A DNA stretch of 64,000 bases from Pectinophora gossypiella (taxonomy: Eukaryota; Arthropoda; Insecta; Lepidoptera; Gelechiidae). Under the pieces are notes generated by a model that was not told where the DNA came from, did no database searches, and saw only the letters and a program-made list of their open reading frames with translations. Where the stretch lies: NCBI RefSeq assembly GCF_024362695.1, contig NC_065419.1, positions 4,216,678-4,280,677 of the forward strand, written 5' to 3'. Made by a program: the position numbers and the translations under genes. Position 1 is the first letter of the stretch. Every line of letters begins with the position of its first letter. This document shows positions 30,274-39,537 of this stretch, in pieces.

Positions 30274-30365
30274 TACCGGGTGAGAGCCTTCAGCGCTCCC
30301 CATTTGTCCGGCCAAGTAGTTAATGCCATCTACGGCAAATCTACAATAAGTCACGTCAAAAAAAA
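30274..30365 (+). mobile_element. retroposon F copy (7), strongly 5'-truncated
   Basis: Only 92 bp: TACCGGGTGAGAGCCTTCAG to CTACAATAAGTCACGTCAAA AAAA. A perfect 10-bp duplication ACTGATTTTT flanks it (30264-30273 and 30366-30375). Confidence 0.92.
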
Positions 30366-30624
30366 ACTGATTTTTCTCCTTTTTTTTGTAGACCATTTTT
30401 TTTTACTTGACTGCGGCGAAGCATAAAGGAAGGTTATTTTTACTTTTAAAAATAAAACGCTTTTTTGTCACCTTTAGTCTTTATTTAGTAATCAGAAATT
30501 TCATAATTTATCTTTGAGCCAGGAAACAACCCAATTGTGTTATATTCATATTACGGATGGCGAAATGACCAACAATTAAACATAATAAGGTACACGATGT
30601 TCGGATTACCGAATGTACTTTTTA

Positions 30625-30661
30625 CCGACTTCAAAAAAGGAGGAGGTTCTCAATTCGACCG

Positions 30662-30704
<43 letters not shown>

Positions 30705-30875
30705 GTTCGGGCATATCTTCGTCGTATATGAACCGATTTTGATAATTCTTTTTTTGTTTGAAAGGAGATATACCCAAGGGGGTCCCATGTCAAGGAAGTC
30801 AGGATCTGATGATGGAAGACCAGAGAAATCGAGGGGAATTTTCAAAAATCGTAGGAGCGACTAGTGCGTTTGTAA
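30625..30875 (+). repeat. Rpt-7 with internal T tract
   Basis: Starts CCGACTTCAAAAAAGGAGGA and continues CTCAATTCGACCGTATA. A run of about 34 T follows (30666-30699), then GAACCGATTTTGATAATTCT, AAAGGAGATATACCCAAGGG and AGAAATCGAGGGGAATTTTC. I know this sequence as a widespread lepidopteran repeat. Class unknown. It abuts the tandem array. Confidence 0.65.
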
Positions 30876-31834
30876 AGTCATATTGATCGGATCGATCTTT
30901 AGGCTTCGGGAAAACTTCCCGACCTTCGAAAACTGGTCAGCATCAGGGAGATACCCTATGGCCTGGCAAAACTATACAACCTGGAGCAATTTTTCTTTCA
31001 CGAAACGTATTTAAATCTTGATCAAATTCAATCGCCGGTGCAAAAAAACAAAATGGCGGAAAAAAAAGATGGCCGCCATACAAAATTTTGTCGATTTTGG
31101 AAGAAGCCCGTTTGGGTAAAAATAATGTATGGGGCGCTTACTCAAAACGTCATGTAGAGTACGGAAATACTTTCTGGTCACCAAAAACTGCTCCGCATCA
31201 GAGAGATACTCTACGGCCTGGCAAAACTATCGCACGTGAACCAATATTTCTTTCAGAGCACTTATTAAAATCTTGGTCAAATTCCATAGCGCGTAAAAAA
31301 AAAAAACAAAATGGCGGAAAAACAAGATGGCCGCCATACACAATTTTGTTTTTTCAGAAAATGTCTCGGGATATAAAATATATATCGGGGTTGTGATCGG
31401 ATCGTCATGTTAAGTATGGAAATACTTCCCGATTTTCGAAAACTGCTCCGCATCAGGGTGACACCCTACGGCCTGGCGAAACTATCACACCTGAACCAAT
31501 TTTTCTTTCACGAAACCTATTTAAATCTTGGTCGAATTTAATGGCCGGTGAAAAAAATACAAAATGGCGAAAAAACAAGATGGCCGCCATACAAAATTTT
31601 GTTTTTTCAGAAAATGTCTTGGGGGTAAAAATGATGTATAGGGGTGTGATCGGAACGTCATCTTTGAAAACTGCTCCCAATCAGGGAGACATCCTACGGT
31701 CTGGCAAACCTATTGCACCTGGATTTTGTTTGTTTCCACGACACCCATTTAAATCTTGGTCAAATTCTGTCGCCGGTGAAATAAAACAAAATGGCGGAAA
31801 AACAAGATGGCCGCCATACGAAGAGGGACAGTTT
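30876..31834 (+). repeat. tandem array, four units of 227-258 bp
   Basis: Four divergent units. Each has CGGCCTGGCAAAACTAT, TTTAAATCTTGGTCAAATTC, CAAAATGGCGGAAAAACAAG and ATGGCCGCCATACAAAATTT. The marker AGATGGCCGCCAT starts at 31067, 31325, 31578 and 31805. A part-unit (30876-30927) precedes. ATGGCGG and CCGCCAT within each unit are inverted repeats. AAGATGGCCGCC resembles the YY1/Pho recognition word. Open frames on both strands look incidental. Confidence 0.88.
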
Positions 31835-31961
31835 CGAATAAACAGGACACGCGAGCTGCTTTAGCAGCGAGCGAACCACGCGAAATCTACTGTATCTATA
31901 TGTATGCGTGAGTGTGTATGATAGCAGCTTCCACTGACAACCACATGTGTGTATGTACACA

Positions 31962-32004
31962 TACACATGTGTGTGTGTGTGTGTGCGTGTGTGTGCGCGC
32001 GCGC

Positions 32005-32052
<48 letters not shown>

Positions 32053-32141
32053 GTCTGTGTGTGTGCGTGTATCTGTGTGTGTGCGTGTGTACGTGCGCGT
32101 GTGCTCGTGTGCGTTAGCGCGTGTGTGAGTGTGTGTGTGTA
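31962..32141. repeat. TG/CG dinucleotide microsatellite
   Basis: About 180 bp, mostly GT with CGCGCGCGCG at 31997-32006 and single interruptions toward the right end. Alternating purine-pyrimidine sequence of this length can adopt Z-DNA. Confidence 0.95.
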
Positions 32142-32274
32142 AACATGTTCATCAATAATAATTGTGATCACTACTAATAATATATTATATTATTATATAT
32201 GAATATAAATCAGAAAATCTGTCTGTCTGCATCCTTGCTCGGTCTAACCATCACTTAAAATCGTAAAATAAAAT

Positions 32275-32696
32275 AAAATTTTTAACAAAAAAAAACCGAC
32301 TTCAAACGCAAAACTAAAAAGCAATAAATAAATTTACTTCGCACAAAGTAATAAGTACGTATTTTCAATTAGTTAATTAATTTATAATTCTGAAGTCGGT
32401 GCCAAGTAAATGCTACAACAACCCTACTACAATATCAAATTACTATGTACACACAATATTGTTTAATACCTATATCAAAGCAATTACAAAACAATGTCAA
32501 ACAAAAAATTACAAAACAATCAGTATTGAAAAATATATGAATCGGTACTTCGTTGTAGCATTTCCTTGGCACCGGCTTCAGAATTATAAATTAATTAACT
32601 AATTGAAAATACGTACTTATTACTTTGTGCGAAGTAAATTTATTTATTGCTTTTTAGTTTTGCGTTTGAAGTCGGTTTTTTTTTGTTAAAAATTTT
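32275..32696. mobile_element. foldback element with 145-bp arms
   Basis: Arms 32275-32419 and 32552-32696 are equal-length inverted repeats with very few mismatches. They start AAAATTTTTAAC, then nine A and CCGACTTCAAACGC, and end AAATGCTACAAC. The 132-bp spacer is AT-rich, no transposase. Nonautonomous foldback element. Flanks are A/T-rich, so a target duplication cannot be called. Confidence 0.88.
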
Positions 32697-32723
32697 TTTT
32701 AAAACTTAAACTCCATTAATAAT

Positions 32724-32952
32724 GGCGTCAATAAAGCCGGGGCTTTATAACAAACTTCTAATTTGCCAGGGACAGGTTCGATTTTGATGTTTTTTTTTTT
32801 TGTAAAGGTAGATATTTTTCAAAAAAATATTTATTTGCGCCACATGATGTTTCTCGTTTTAAATGATATCAAAAATATCCCTACAAAAAAAATAAACATC
32901 AAAATCGGACCTGTCCCTGGTAAATTAGAAATGAAACTCATTATTGACTCCA
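32724..32952. mobile_element. second foldback element
   Basis: Core arms 32756-32789 (TTCTAATTTGCCAGGGACAG...) and 32897-32930 match at 32 of 34 positions. The inversion continues inward through T/A runs and GTAAAGGTAGATATTTTT-like sequence. An outer pair GGCGTCAATAA (32724-32734) and TTATTGACTCC (32942-32952) extends it outward. It lies 27 bp from the first foldback element. Confidence 0.8.
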
Positions 32953-33072
32953 CTATAGTATCGGCCACAAGAGGTTGCACAGAAAGTAAGCGTGATTGTT
33001 GATATAAAATATGTGGAAAAATTAAGTAAGCATGTAAGTAAGTGAGAAGTTTAAAAGCTTAGCTGAACGTAA

Positions 33073-33122
33073 GCTTAGGTAAGCGGACCCTGTGAAAAAC
33101 GGGATAATGCTAGGGGGATGAT
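33073..33122 (+). mobile_element. SINE-D 3' tip
   Basis: TAGGTAAGCGGACCCTGTGA, AAAACGGGATAATGCTAGGG, ending GGATGATG: the last 50 bp of SINE-D in sense orientation. Confidence 0.75.
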
Positions 33123-34503
33123 GTAAGTGATAAATTAAAAATATATTTATTTCAGTTTTGACGAATTGTTCACATAGTATTAATCATTATCGATTTTTAT
33201 TCTTTATTTTTTTTTATCTATAGTAAGACTACGACAAAGCCGACTCTATCCGTTCCTATACCCGTCCTGATCTACAATAGATCCTCTGCTGCCCCGGCGG
33301 CGCACGACCGTGCGCACGATTCAGATTAATCTATCGAAAATCGTTTTACAACATATTATTTATAGAGCGCATGCGCCCGCAATGATCATCAGTCCGTGTG
33401 CGTCTAGGGATGCCTGTACGCACGCGCGGGTACTATCGATGGAGATTTTATCGATATCGATAATTTCGGATAGACAAACAAAATTAAATTCTTACATAAA
33501 AATTAGATACTTTCAAACAATGCATAATAATTATTATATTCTTAAAAATATTATAAAGTAGCCTAAAGAATAAACAAAAAACTAAATATAATATATTATC
33601 ATAAACAACTTAAACGGAGACATGCTAAGTTAAATAAAAATAAAAACCTTCAGCGCGTGATCAGTATTTAAATTCACCCACTATATGCATACTTATAGTC
33701 TTTGAACACGTGTTTTAAAAAGTTAATTTTATCTCCGACTTAATGAGGAGATTTTATCTCAGATAAATAACTACATAAATACATTTTACGACACTACAGA
33801 GATTAGTCTCTTCGTGTTTATTACGACACAATGCATAATTAAAGATTTAATGAAAGCACCCACAAGCCTACCGAAATATAATAACAACAAAAATCAGTTC
33901 ATAAACTCATATAAAAGTTGAGTCGTAAAAAGATTCAGCATTCTAACCCGACAATTAACCCAGGTTCTAATGAAAGTTCGCAACTAGTGGGGTTCAGGCG
34001 ACGTGAAATCGCGCAGCCTATTTTAAAGACATTGAATATTTTAGAAGACCTAATTGAAATGAGCGAGACACTTTGGAGTGGAGCCAGGATAATTACCCAG
34101 CGAGATTTAACGTGGCACGGGTAAATGGTTTTGGGGTTTTTAATTATTTTTTAAGGTTTGAAGTTTCCGCCAGTCAGCCGCAATCTCAATTAGGCAAGGA
34201 GTTTATGAAGTGGCGAGTCTGTTTTTACTTTTCGTCTATGTAATTGGTATTGCTCTGGTATTTTGTCGGGAAATTGAATTAATAATTTTAAAAAAGTAGG
34301 TTTGTTTCGTAATTTTCTTTATAACATGAATGAAATGGGTAATGTTTTTGGGTGTGTTTTTAGAATCGCACGCAGCTACATATACTTAATTCAAAGAAGA
34401 AAAATAATACTCTATAAGTACATAGTAGATTAAAATAATACTTTAATATAAAAAAAAACTTTTATCTTGTGGCTTAGGTGTGATAAACATAGTAAGTAAT
34501 ATT
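33123..34503. other. stretch with a GC-rich patch and TATCGATA palindrome
   Basis: 33270-33440 is GC- and CpG-rich (CCCCGGCGGCGCACGACCG, GCGCATGCGCCCGC). TTATCGATATCGATAA at 33448-33463 is a perfect palindrome holding overlapping TATCGATA words, the DREF-type motif known from insect core promoters. No exon recognised nearby. The rest is AT-rich and unassigned. Confidence 0.25.
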
Positions 34504-34513
34504 TATCTCCCCT

Positions 34514-34803
34514 TCTTCTTCTATCATGTGGGTTGTGAGGTGGATTACCAACCTCATCAACCCTGGTGTAGAGTTATTATTGACCCGCCAAAGGCCCCTG
34601 ACATGGCTCATGTAACCAACGGCCTTCCGAAGCACGGATCATCTTATTTTCAGACTATCAGGTGATCGACCTGTAATGTCCTAAACAAACTAGGGATCAC
34701 AAAGTAATTTTTGTGGTATGTCACCGGGATTCGAACCCGGGACCTCCGGATCGTGAGCCCAACGCTCAACCACTGGACCATGGAGGTCGAGATCTTCAAT
34801 CGA
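34514..34803 (-). mobile_element. SINE-A with target duplication
   Basis: Tail CTTCTTCTATCATGTGGGTT, a deletion of about 45 bp in the GATTACTCACTTAC segment, B box GGGATTCGAACCC and head GGACCATGGAGGTCGAG. ATCTCCCCTT repeats at 34504-34513 and 34804-34813. Confidence 0.9.
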
Positions 34804-34999
34804 ATCTCCCCTTAATTTCTAATATTATTATAATCGATATCGACAAAGGTACATCTCTAGTATCGTCGTGTGATGTCGAAGGTTGTTACCGGCGATCTGG
34901 CTGTCCGTGTGCGATCTTCCGGCATCGCGTCCAGTCCCATGCTAATAGATGCTTGTTTTTACAATAAGCTGGATATTTGGATATTCATCGTTAGATGTC

Positions 35000-35120
35000 G
35001 AAGACTGATACCTGCGTGCGTGTATGAAATTATCGATGAATGTGGAGGAAGCAAGAAAAGTGTGTCAGGATCGAAGCAAATGGAATTCCATAGTCTCTGC
35101 TTACCCCGGTGGGAAATAGG
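35000..35120 (-). repeat. Rpt-1, split by retroposon F
   Basis: GTGTATGAAATTATCGATGA, GTCAGGATCGAAGCAAATGG, CTTACCCCGGTGGGAAATAG. The family continues after the F insertion as GGTGTCAGTTTATGTATG (35469-35486). Confidence 0.82.
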
Positions 35121-35457
35121 CTTCGAATACATCCCGCTTATGGACGGTACTGAATAGTATCGGCATCCGAAGGACGTAATATACGATTCCGATGACCTGA
35201 TTACTCTAGCCATAGAGGCGGCCAATCAGCTCGCGACACCAAACACTTCAGGACCCCGATACCGATCCCGCCGGCGTGGTCGACGATTTCGACGGTCAGA
35301 CGACGCCCTGAGCCGAGGTTCGCGCCCAACTGGGCACCCTCAGGCCTGTTGTCTTGAAGATTGTACCGGGTGAGAGACTTCAGCGCTCCCCATTTGTCTG
35401 GCAAAATAGTTAATGTTTTCTGCGGCAAATCTACAATAAGTCACGTCAAAAAAAGAA
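35121..35457 (+). mobile_element. retroposon F copy (8), longest
   Basis: 337 bp from CTTCGAATACATCCCGC to GTCACGTCAAAAAAAGAA, inserted into Rpt-1. A 13-bp duplication GGTGGGAAATAGG / GGTGGAAAATAGG lies at 35108-35120 and 35458-35470. An internal deletion of about 45 bp follows GGTCGACGATTTC. Several short frames, no reverse transcriptase motif. Either a SINE-like element or the 3' end of an unseen LINE. Confidence 0.92.
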
Positions 35458-35732
35458 GGTGGAAAATAGGTGTCAGTTTATGTATGTTTAAATGGATTTT
35501 TGGGAAAGTATATAATATCTCACTAGTGTTATATTAGTGATTGTGGAAGTTAATACAATTTGCGGCAAATGTAAGATTAAGTTTTCAACTTGGCTAAGGC
35601 CCACCTCAATAACAAGTGTAGTTACAAAATGATTAAATAGTATATGACTGTATACCGAGATATGAATGAAGGTCGTAAGGACAACTGAGAACTCCCGTTC
35701 GTCTATTCCTGTCTTCAAACTCTTTAAAGTAC

Positions 35733-36023
35733 CCTTCTTCTATCGTGTGGGTTGTGAGGTGAATTGCCAACCTCATCAACCCTGGTGTCAGGGTTATTAT
35801 TCAGCCGCCAAAGGCCCCTGACATGGCTCATGTAACGACTCCTTACTTACGTCGGTAAGTAGTAACCGTGACCAACGGCTCAACGTGCCTTCCGAAGCAC
35901 GGATCATCTTACTTTTTGGACAATCAGGTGATCAGCTTGTAATGTCCTATCCAAACTAGGGATTCGCACCTGGGACCTCCGGATCGTGAGCCCAACGCTC
36001 AACCACTTGACCACGGAGGTCGT
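35733..36023 (-). mobile_element. SINE-A with target duplication
   Basis: Complete tail, middle and head. About 35 bp before the B box (the ATCACAAAGTGATTTTTGTG part) are deleted. TTTAAAGTAC at 35723-35732 and 36024-36033. Confidence 0.92.
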
Positions 36024-36047
36024 TTTAAAGTACTAATGGATAGATAG

Positions 36048-36175
36048 ATAAAATACTTTATTGAGCACAATAGACACAAGATACAGAGATAAGGACAACA
36101 GATACACAAAGTCACAACAAGTGGCGTTATTGCTCATGCAGCAATTGCTTCCAAGCAACCTTTTTTGAATAGTTA
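36048..36175 (-). mobile_element. LINE 3' end
   Basis: Minus strand: GGTTGCTTGGAAGCAATTGC, TGCATGAGCAATAACGCC, GTGCTCAATAAAGTATTTTA then (TCTA)n. The polyadenylation signal plus tetranucleotide tail marks a non-LTR 3' end. The same kind of GGTTGCCTGGAAGAGATTGC word opens 50040. Confidence 0.6.
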
Positions 36176-36966
36176 TTCTTCAACTACAAACTAAATATTA
36201 TTATACAAACTGATTTTAACTCCAATATTTTCAATAGGCATATACAAACAAACCTATCAAAACCATATTTCTTGCTTCCGGCACACTTAAAAAACTTCGT
36301 TATGTCAAACGATCATAACTCCATCACTCAAGTATCTTTAAGAAAAAACTTCACAGTACATTATGTATTGTTATAAATATAAATCAGCCTTATAAATACC
36401 ACACACACAAGAAAGGGAATAACAAAAGCAAAGTTTACATAAACGGCTAAACTTTCGAATGGCAACGTAATCGAGATCACGACTCGATGCTTTGTGCGGA
36501 TCGATACGATCCATCGATCGCGGCGCGGCGCGTCGGTGCGTGCGCGCATGTATTATGTACTCGCATAGCTTTCAGCGCCGGTTGCACGTTTTAGTTGACA
36601 ACGACTAAGATTGAACAACTCATATTGAAATTTTTATCATGAAACTCACATGGCGACGTTTTTCTAAGTTGGTGTCTCTTTGGCAACGAAGCCAATATTT
36701 GGGGACAATTGTTAACATTTGTTTGGTTGGCATTGGTTTGTTATGGCCGAAGCATAAATATCATAAGAAAATATAGTACTGGCTCTCTCAGTATTTAGTT
36801 TCTAAGATGGTTATAATAAATCAGTATAGTGATAGATAGACTACCATATAATTATAGCCCATCTTTTTGACGACTTATTGTTACCTCGGCAGACTTATCT
36901 GGATTTTCTCAAAATAAAAAAGCTGAAATCATTTTGTATTTTGTTTCTTCCCCTAGTAGTTGCGGC
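36176..36966. other. unassigned stretch with a CpG-rich patch
   Basis: 36475-36550 contains CGATCGCGGCGCGGCGCG and GTGCGTGCGCGCATG. A 62-codon minus frame (36361-36549) overlaps it without a known motif. No promoter element can be confirmed. Confidence 0.25.
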
Positions 36967-37219
36967 TTTCGAATACATCCCGCTTAGGAACGGTACTGAA
37001 AACTATCGGCGCTCGAAGGACGTAATATACAATCCCGACGACCCGATTACTCCATAGAGGCGACCAATCAACTCGCAACAACAAACACTTCAGAACCCCG
37101 ATCTTTCAACGCTTATCGCTTGTCGTCCCACTAGGGTCGATTAATTCTTTCAAATATTATCCTCTCAGACGACGCCCTGAGCCGAGGTTCGCGCCCAGCT
37201 GAGCACCCTCAGGCCCGTT
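36967..37219 (+). mobile_element. retroposon F copy (9), 3' end missing
   Basis: Begins at the same point as copy 8 (TTCGAATACATCCCGCTTAG) and keeps CCCGACGACCCGATTACTCC and GACGACGCCCTGAGCCGAGG. It stops at AGCACCCTCAGGCCCGTTAG without the ACAATAAGTCACGTC end. The shared start point with copy 8 hints at a real 5' terminus. Confidence 0.8.
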
Positions 37220-37234
37220 AGAATTAAACATGTC

Positions 37235-37612
37235 TTTCTATCTACTCAGCCTGTGTCCATCCACTGCTGGGTATAGAGTATAGGCCTCCTCTCTTTCACG
37301 CCAACCTTGCCAGTCCTGTGCAAGTCTCATCCACTGCAACTGGTTGGTGGTTTGCGTCGATATCGCATACCATCCCTTGGCCACCATTCAGTAACAGCCT
37401 TAGCCCATCTGTTGTCTTCCCGTCTTGCCAAGTGTACTGCCCATCTCCACTTAAGCCTAGCGATTCGTATACCTACATTTTCGACTTTAGTGCGTTTCCG
37501 AATTTCCGTGTTTGGTATAGAATCTACCTAGTGGATGCCTAACATGGCGCGCTTCATAGCCCGTTGTCCCACTCTAATTTTATAAATGTGATCTTTCGTG
37601 AGCTGCTATGTT
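37235..37612 (-). pseudogene. RTE-b 3' end
   Basis: Minus-strand sense reads, in order, EIRKRTKVENVGIRIARLKW, RWAVHLARREDNRWAKAVTE and WWPRDGIRYRR, and ends near CCAGCAGTGGATGGACACAG. Same subfamily as 23060-23283, with frameshifts. The reverse transcriptase core is absent. Confidence 0.82.
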
Positions 37613-38077
37613 TCGGCACAATTAAATAAATTATACCTGTAGTTAAACATTAAACCTTTGCCCAGTTTTCGTGCAACCAGCCCAAAATGTGCGGAAACCC
37701 GATAGGCATCCAGCAATGGGATCGTTAGTCGTACTGAGAGTCTCTGAGGGCACGCTGAGGAAAATTAACAATTATTGCCCATTCGATTTGTATGCTGTGA
37801 CACCAATAGGGACATGGTATGGACGCTCACAAGATGTAGATTAGTCCAGCTTTGATAGCTGTTTTAAGTCTCGCTTCGAATATTTAGCGCCATCTGTGTG
37901 TGGAGATCAGAGTTGATACTTAGGCCCTGTTTCTTAATATGTATTCATACATAACTACATAAGTACATGAACTAAGGCCCGTATATGCAGCTGAATGCGT
38001 TCTTTGATTTTATTCGCTCCTATTATAGCACAGAAGCATATTTTTAAAGTACGTCACCAAATCACATTGTAAATATA
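37613..38077. other. unassigned stretch
   Basis: No family recognised, no frame of note. Confidence 0.35.
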
Positions 38078-38410
38078 GCTCCGTGGTCCAATGGCTGAGT
38101 TGGGCTCACGATCCAGAGGTGCCGGATTCGAATCCCAGTAGGAACATACCTCAAAATTTACTTTGTGATCCCTAGTTTGGTAAGGACATTATCTGATCAC
38201 CTGATTTCCCGAAAGTAAGATGATACGTGCTTCGAAAGGGACGTTAAGGCGTGGGATCCGGTTACTACTTACTCATGTAAGTACTCGTAAGTAGTCCTTA
38301 CATGAGATATGTCAGGGGCTTTCGGCGGCTCAATAATAACTCTGACACCAGGGTTGATGAATTTGGTAATCTACCTCACAACCCACACAAAAGAAGAAGG
38401 AGAAGAAAGA
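38078..38410 (+). mobile_element. SINE-A
   Basis: Head CTCCGTGGTCCAATGGCTGA, B box CCGGATTCGAATCCC, middle GATCCCTAGTTTGGTAAGG, tail GACACCAGGGTTGATGAATT ending AACCCACACAAAAGAAGAAG. CTCATGTAAG and CTTACATGAG (38272-38306) form a small palindrome in the tail. Confidence 0.9.
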
Positions 38411-38732
38411 TATCATTGACAGAAGTGCATCCTCATCACGGCGTATGTTAAGCAGGGTAGACGTGGCTCGGGCCCACTAATCTTGTAATTGACTTCCCAC
38501 GAGGTACTCAGTTTTTACCGCCGCGTGCCTCAGACTGGTCCATTGTGCGTTTTATAAAGGATGATTTTATTTTTGCTACAGATTGAAAAGTCTGCTTCAC
38601 AAAAGGAACATAGTGACACAAAGTATCAAAAGGTTTCATAAAAGTAACATTAGGACACTCGCTGTGTATAAAGTGCTCTAAACCAACGAATTCTACTTTA
38701 TGAGTTTGAATTTTAATTCGGATCATAGATAA

Positions 38733-39010
38733 AGGCCCCGATTCCTGCAGACACTTCCTAATTTTACTTTAAGTTAAATTTGTCATTTTCTTATCCGCCG
38801 AAAAGGAAAGGGACAGATGAGACAGCTCTTAATTTTAGGAAGAATGAGTAAACAAATTAATAACCCGGGCGAATCAAAAAGTTATCTCGCTGGTATGCAA
38901 ACCGTTTGACGTGTGCTGTCAACATAATTCTGGCGGGTTATTGGCCAATGTAAATTTTTTATACGGTTGTTTTAGATTCGTGCTTAAAATGGACGTGTGT
39001 TCCATAAATT
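38733..39010. mobile_element. MITE-Q copy 2, right arm replaced
   Basis: Left arm complete: GGCCCCGATTCCTGCAGACA, TTAAGTTAAATTTGTCATTT, TCTTATCCGCCGAAAAGGAA. Then the shared core ATAACCCGGGCGAATCAAAA and CCATAAATTTTATGCTTG. The right arm seen in copy 1 is replaced by Rpt-3. Confidence 0.6.
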
Positions 39011-39130
39011 TTATGCTTGTGCAACTTGACATTTGCGCATATAAAAGTAAGTGCGCAATGCACACAAATGTGAAATAGCAATATTGAATTTTTAGATGAA
39101 TTGCTTCTATGTGGCCTTTTTAACCCCTCT
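39011..39130 (+). repeat. Rpt-3 copy
   Basis: AACTTGACATTTGCGCATAT, AAAAGTAAGTGCGCAATGCA and TTTTAGATGAATTGCTTCTA. Followed by ACAATAAACTGTTAAATAAA at 39157-39176, a possible polyadenylation site. Confidence 0.7.
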
Positions 39131-39302
39131 TGTCTCTTTCTCTTTGTTTCTGTGTACAATAAACTGTTAAATAAATAATATCTAAAGAGTTTTTAGCCCT
39201 TTAAGAATATAAGCCTGATGTTTTGTAGCGACAAATGTGTACTACAAATATACATTATTCTTATGGCTCTGCGTATTGGAAATTATTATAAGAGTGAATT
39301 CA

Positions 39303-39412
39303 TCATCATTAATTTAAGAGCCATGCTCTATTCGGTGTAGCATTCTCCATTCTTTTCTATCAAAGGCCAATTCTTTGACTTCCTTATAAGACACGACGTA
39401 TGCCCTTTCTTT
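39303..39412 (-). pseudogene. LINE-2 C-terminal scrap
   Basis: Plus strand TTAATTTAAGAGCCATGCTC, GGTGTAGCATTCTCCATTC, AGGCCAATTCTTTGACTTCC and TTATAAGACACGACGTATGC. Reversed, it codes the same end as 29590-29700 (EVKELAFDRxxWRMLHR). Confidence 0.72.
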
Positions 39413-39434
39413 AATTATAATAAAAGAATAATAT

Positions 39435-39537
39435 TACCCGCAGTGGAGCAGCGTGGTGGAGTATGCTCCATACCCTCTCCGGTTGATCGGGAGGAGGCCT
39501 GTGCCCAGCAGTGGGACGTATATAGGCTATTTATGTT
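39435..39537 (+). mobile_element. SINE-B tail
   Basis: ACCCGCAGTGGAGCAGCGTG, GGTTGATCGGGAGGAGGCCT and CCCAGCAGTGGGACGTATAT, ending GGCTATTTATGTTATG. Confidence 0.85.

Noticed and set aside
31088..31864. Two plus-strand frames of 102 and 107 codons as a repeated protein
   Set aside because: They follow the tandem array units, contain the noncoding-like ATGGCGG words and differ in frame between units.
32275..32696. Primary microRNA locus
   Set aside because: The stem is 145 bp with a 132-bp loop and is nearly perfect, unlike a pre-miRNA; a foldback transposon explains it.
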